This document shows positions 61,764 to 64,000 of a DNA stretch of 64,000 nucleotides, in pieces. This DNA comes from CAZPRY01 sp964589175 (GTDB taxonomy: Bacteria; Fidelibacterota; UBA2242): NCBI GenBank assembly GCA_964589175.1, contig CAZPRY010000015.1, positions 1 through 64,000 on the forward strand, in the 5' to 3' direction. Each line of letters starts with the position of its first letter. The first letter of the stretch is position 1. The position numbers and the translations under genes are program-made. The notes under the pieces were generated by a model. The model saw nothing but the letters and a program-made list of their open reading frames with translations. It was not told the origin of the DNA and searched no databases.

Positions 61764-63587
61764 ATGACAGTCTATTATTCTGCTAAAAGTAGAACCGCCA
61801 ACCGCCCTCAAGTCTCAAAAACAACCATTGATACCATAGTCGTTGGAAAACGGGAAGTCTGTGAATCAATTGTTGACTCAATAAGTGGACATCTTGATCG
61901 GAATAAAACTCCCTGCTTTTTAGCACTCGACGGTTATTTAGGTATTGAATGGATGAAGATAATCCGGGAATTGAGCGATATTTTAGAAGAAAAACAGATA
62001 GCGATCAAGACCCTGGATATAGAATCATGTTTTAAGAAGCCTCACGAAATAGATGAGATGATTCAGCGCTACCTGGAATGCGATCCTGATTTCGGGTACG
62101 TATTTGACGGTCAGCTAGAACAATTTTTCGATTCGATTAAGTTAAATGATTTGGAAAAGGAGTTATACAATCTCAGACTGATCAGCTTAAAAAATCCAAA
62201 GACGGCAGTAATATGTTACGGGTGCGGTGCAGATTTAGAGCGGCTTAAAGTCTTATTTGACCGGATAGTGTATTTTGACTTGACACGGGAGGAACTATTC
62301 AATCGTTCCGAGATAAATTCGATTTCCTGCCTGGGCGCTAAGGACGGTGACTGGCCGGTGCATGCAAATCTAAAAAGATTCTGCTATGTGGATTCTCAGG
62401 TGCTGGACAAACATAAAAGAAGAGCTCTCAAAGAAATGGATTGCTACGTAGATGCTAACAGCACGGATGAACTAAAAATCGTCCCGCGCAGCTCTTATGA
62501 GGAGATTTTATCTGATGTTGCCCAGGCGCCTATCATTATGAAACAGCTGTATTGCCCGGTCGTCTGGGGCGGCAACTGGCAAAAAGAATTGAAGAAACTT
62601 TCCAAATCAATCACGAACTCGGGACAGGGTTCCATCGTACCGACCGAGAACAGTATCGAAATAGTCCTGGATAAAATTTGTCTGGACGTCACCTTTCAAA
62701 ATCTCCTCTGGCAGGAACCCATCAGGATATTAGGCGACTACGCATTTAAAATAACTCAAGGTAAGTTCCCACTTTGCTATTATTACGATGACGAGATCGA
62801 CGGAGGCCACATGGCGATCCAGGTTCATCCGAATGATAGTTATATTAGGAAAAATTTCAACGAAGCGATGCGGCAGGATGAAAGTTACTATATCGTGCAT
62901 ACCGGACCCGGCGCCAAAACCTTCCTGGGTCTTAAAGAAGATGCCGACATCGACCAGTTTCAAAGAGATGCCGTCATGAGTGAAAAGGAAAACGTAGCTA
63001 TTGATTATGAGCGCTACGTCGACAGTATCGAAACCAAACCCGGAGATTTTCTCTTAATCCCGGCGGGTACGCTGCACGCTTCGGGTAGAAATCAGATGGT
63101 TATCGAGATCGACTGGATCATTGCCGCTCACACGCCCGGATATACATTTCACATATACGATTATATGAGACCCGATCTGGACGGAACTTTCCGAACGATG
63201 CACATCAAGCACTCTTTCAATGTCCTGAAAGAGGAGCGCAGAAGCAGCTGGGTGAAGGCGAATCTGAAACAAACTCCCAGGTTAATCCGCGAAGGAGAAG
63301 GCTGGGCCGAGTTTGTCATCGGCAGCCGGGAGGACATGTTCTTAGAAGTTCGCCGGCTTGAATTTCAAAAAAAGATTCACGACGAGACAGATGGGAGAAA
63401 AATGTTTCATGCTTTGACGCTGGTCGAAGGCGAAAGCGTTATCATCCAGTCTCTCGAAAATCCCGAAAGACAATGTCATCTGAATTTTCCTGACACGCTT
63501 ATTGTACCGGCCTGCCTCGGCAAATATAGCATCATCAACCTGGGAAAGAAACCCTGTAAAGTCGTTAAGGCCCTGGTGAGATCGTGA
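61764..63587 (+). CDS. Class I mannose-6-phosphate isomerase with N-terminal degenerate P-loop-like domain
   Basis: 607 residues. The C-terminal half (about 260-607) is a ManA-type cupin isomerase. Zinc ligands are Gln353 and His355 in MAIQVHPNDSY and His in IPAGTLHASGRN, with Lys/Arg phosphate-site candidates after it. It interconverts mannose-6-P and fructose-6-P. The N-terminal 250 residues are extra: LALDGYLGIEWMKII looks like a P-loop nucleoside/uridine-kinase start in which GxxGxGKS has decayed (Asp56-Gly57 ... Gly60 ... Lys65). It continues with KTLDIESCFKKPHEIDE and GYVFDGQLEQFFD as in kinase folds. ATP hydrolysis is unlikely; a regulatory or sugar-phosphate-sensing role is possible. 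The stop overlaps the ROK gene start. Confidence 0.87.
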   Translation: MTVYYSAKSRTANRPQVSKTTIDTIVVGKREVCESIVDSISGHLDRNKTPCFLALDGYLGIEWMKIIRELSDILEEKQIAIKTLDIESCFKKPHEIDEMIQRYLECDPDFGYVFDGQLEQFFDSIKLNDLEKELYNLRLISLKNPKTAVICYGCGADLERLKVLFDRIVYFDLTREELFNRSEINSISCLGAKDGDWPVHANLKRFCYVDSQVLDKHKRRALKEMDCYVDANSTDELKIVPRSSYEEILSDVAQAPIIMKQLYCPVVWGGNWQKELKKLSKSITNSGQGSIVPTENSIEIVLDKICLDVTFQNLLWQEPIRILGDYAFKITQGKFPLCYYYDDEIDGGHMAIQVHPNDSYIRKNFNEAMRQDESYYIVHTGPGAKTFLGLKEDADIDQFQRDAVMSEKENVAIDYERYVDSIETKPGDFLLIPAGTLHASGRNQMVIEIDWIIAAHTPGYTFHIYDYMRPDLDGTFRTMHIKHSFNVLKEERRSSWVKANLKQTPRLIREGEGWAEFVIGSREDMFLEVRRLEFQKKIHDETDGRKMFHALTLVEGESVIIQSLENPERQCHLNFPDTLIVPACLGKYSIINLGKKPCKVVKALVRS

Positions 63588-64000
63588 GGCTTACAATTGA
63601 AAATGATTTTTATGTGACGCTGGATGTCGGCGGAAGTTTTGTAAAGGCCGCCCTGTTAAGCAGCGAATATGAAGTAGTCGCAGGCTCGTTTTCAAATACG
63701 CCGATCGATACAAGCGGGCCCTCAAAACAGGTAATCGATACGATAATTGCTGTGATTGCGGAAAAATTCCGGATAGTGAAAGCATTCGGGGAAGTCAAGG
63801 CAATCGGGCTCTGTTTCCCGGAATTCTCCGACTACAGCAAGGGTACAATCGCGATGATGAAGGATAAGTTTCAACAATGCTGCGGAATCGTGCTGAGGGA
63901 CGAAATCATCAACGGATTGAGATTATCCCCTGATTTTCAGATTGTATTCGAAGAGGATTCGCTCGCCTTTATGAGAGGAGCGCTAAGACGGGGGAAGGCT
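63584..64000 (+). CDS. ROK-family sugar kinase (3' end beyond window)
   Basis: 139 codons visible from a GTG overlapping the isomerase stop codon (GTGA). The ASKHA nucleotide-binding fold opens with YVTLDVGGSFVKAALLSS. AIGLCFPEFSDYSKG follows where ROK proteins have their sugar-site proline/glycine turn, and FEEDSLAFMRGALRRGKA matches the ROK N-D-ALG segment before the zinc motif, which is outside the window. Coupled to mannose-6-phosphate isomerase, it is probably a mannokinase or hexokinase. Confidence 0.85.
   Translation, partial: MRLTIENDFYVTLDVGGSFVKAALLSSEYEVVAGSFSNTPIDTSGPSKQVIDTIIAVIAEKFRIVKAFGEVKAIGLCFPEFSDYSKGTIAMMKDKFQQCCGIVLRDEIINGLRLSPDFQIVFEEDSLAFMRGALRRGKA

Overview
The window reads as chromosomal DNA of a Gram-negative bacterium of the FCB (Fibrobacteres-Chlorobi-Bacteroidetes) superphylum. 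Likely relatives are Calditrichota, KSB1, Ignavibacteriota or a similar candidate lineage. Evidence for this: secreted proteins end in type IX secretion (T9SS) sorting domains with the NYPNPFNP motif, there is a TonB-dependent receptor with a carboxypeptidase-regulatory-like N-terminus and a PorV-like barrel, and the genes use standard code with modest Shine-Dalgarno sequences. The species cannot be named from the sequence alone.

Left part (1-16.3 kb). A 3'-truncated rnfC lies on the minus strand. It is followed by a signalling block: a secreted LysM/FecR/Ig-like protein, a membrane SpoIIE-type phosphatase, an AT-rich HNH nuclease gene that looks acquired, a giant 15-repeat PKD protein, and on the opposite strand a STAS anti-anti-sigma factor, an RsbW-like kinase and a metallo-beta-lactamase-fold hydrolase. 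A divergent receiver protein in this block has Glu in place of its phospho-acceptor Asp. Together they make a partner-switching module without a sigma factor in the window. Glycerate kinase, a YjbQ-family protein, an initiator tRNA-Met and a clear terminator close this part.

Middle (16.7-20.3 kb). A GAF-PAS histidine kinase, an NtrC-type sigma-54 activator and a stand-alone receiver.

Right part (20.3-64 kb). All genes are on the plus strand and appear to form one large glycoprotein/mannoglycan foraging locus. It holds five paralogous exported proteins of an HExxH...E (gluzincin-like) peptidase family, one of them with a destroyed active site, and a gingipain-like (C25) cysteine peptidase. 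It also holds a TonB receptor, a T9SS-type surface protein and a PorV-like barrel; an ABC sugar importer (two permeases, binding protein, distant ATPase) and an MFS sugar porter; glycosidases GH38, GH42, GH172 (DUF2961) and GH130; three cytoplasmic amidohydrolases, two of them directly downstream of one of the peptidases; and an M28 peptidase. Sugar metabolism is covered by a TIM-barrel isomerase/epimerase, a zinc dehydrogenase, a D-lyxose/mannose isomerase-like protein, a PfkB kinase, a long mannose-6-phosphate isomerase with an extra degenerate P-loop-like domain, and a ROK kinase cut by the window edge.

The inferred flow is: surface peptidases open glycoproteins; exo-mannosidase, galactosidase and GH172 trim glycans; importers take up pieces; GH130 phosphorolysis and two mannose-to-fructose-6-phosphate routes feed glycolysis. 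The repeated peptidase/amidohydrolase association is the part most likely to be undescribed. Other points to check are the sharp identity and base-composition mosaic between the peptidase genes at 50.1 and 52.8 kb, and a probable frameshift at 46036.
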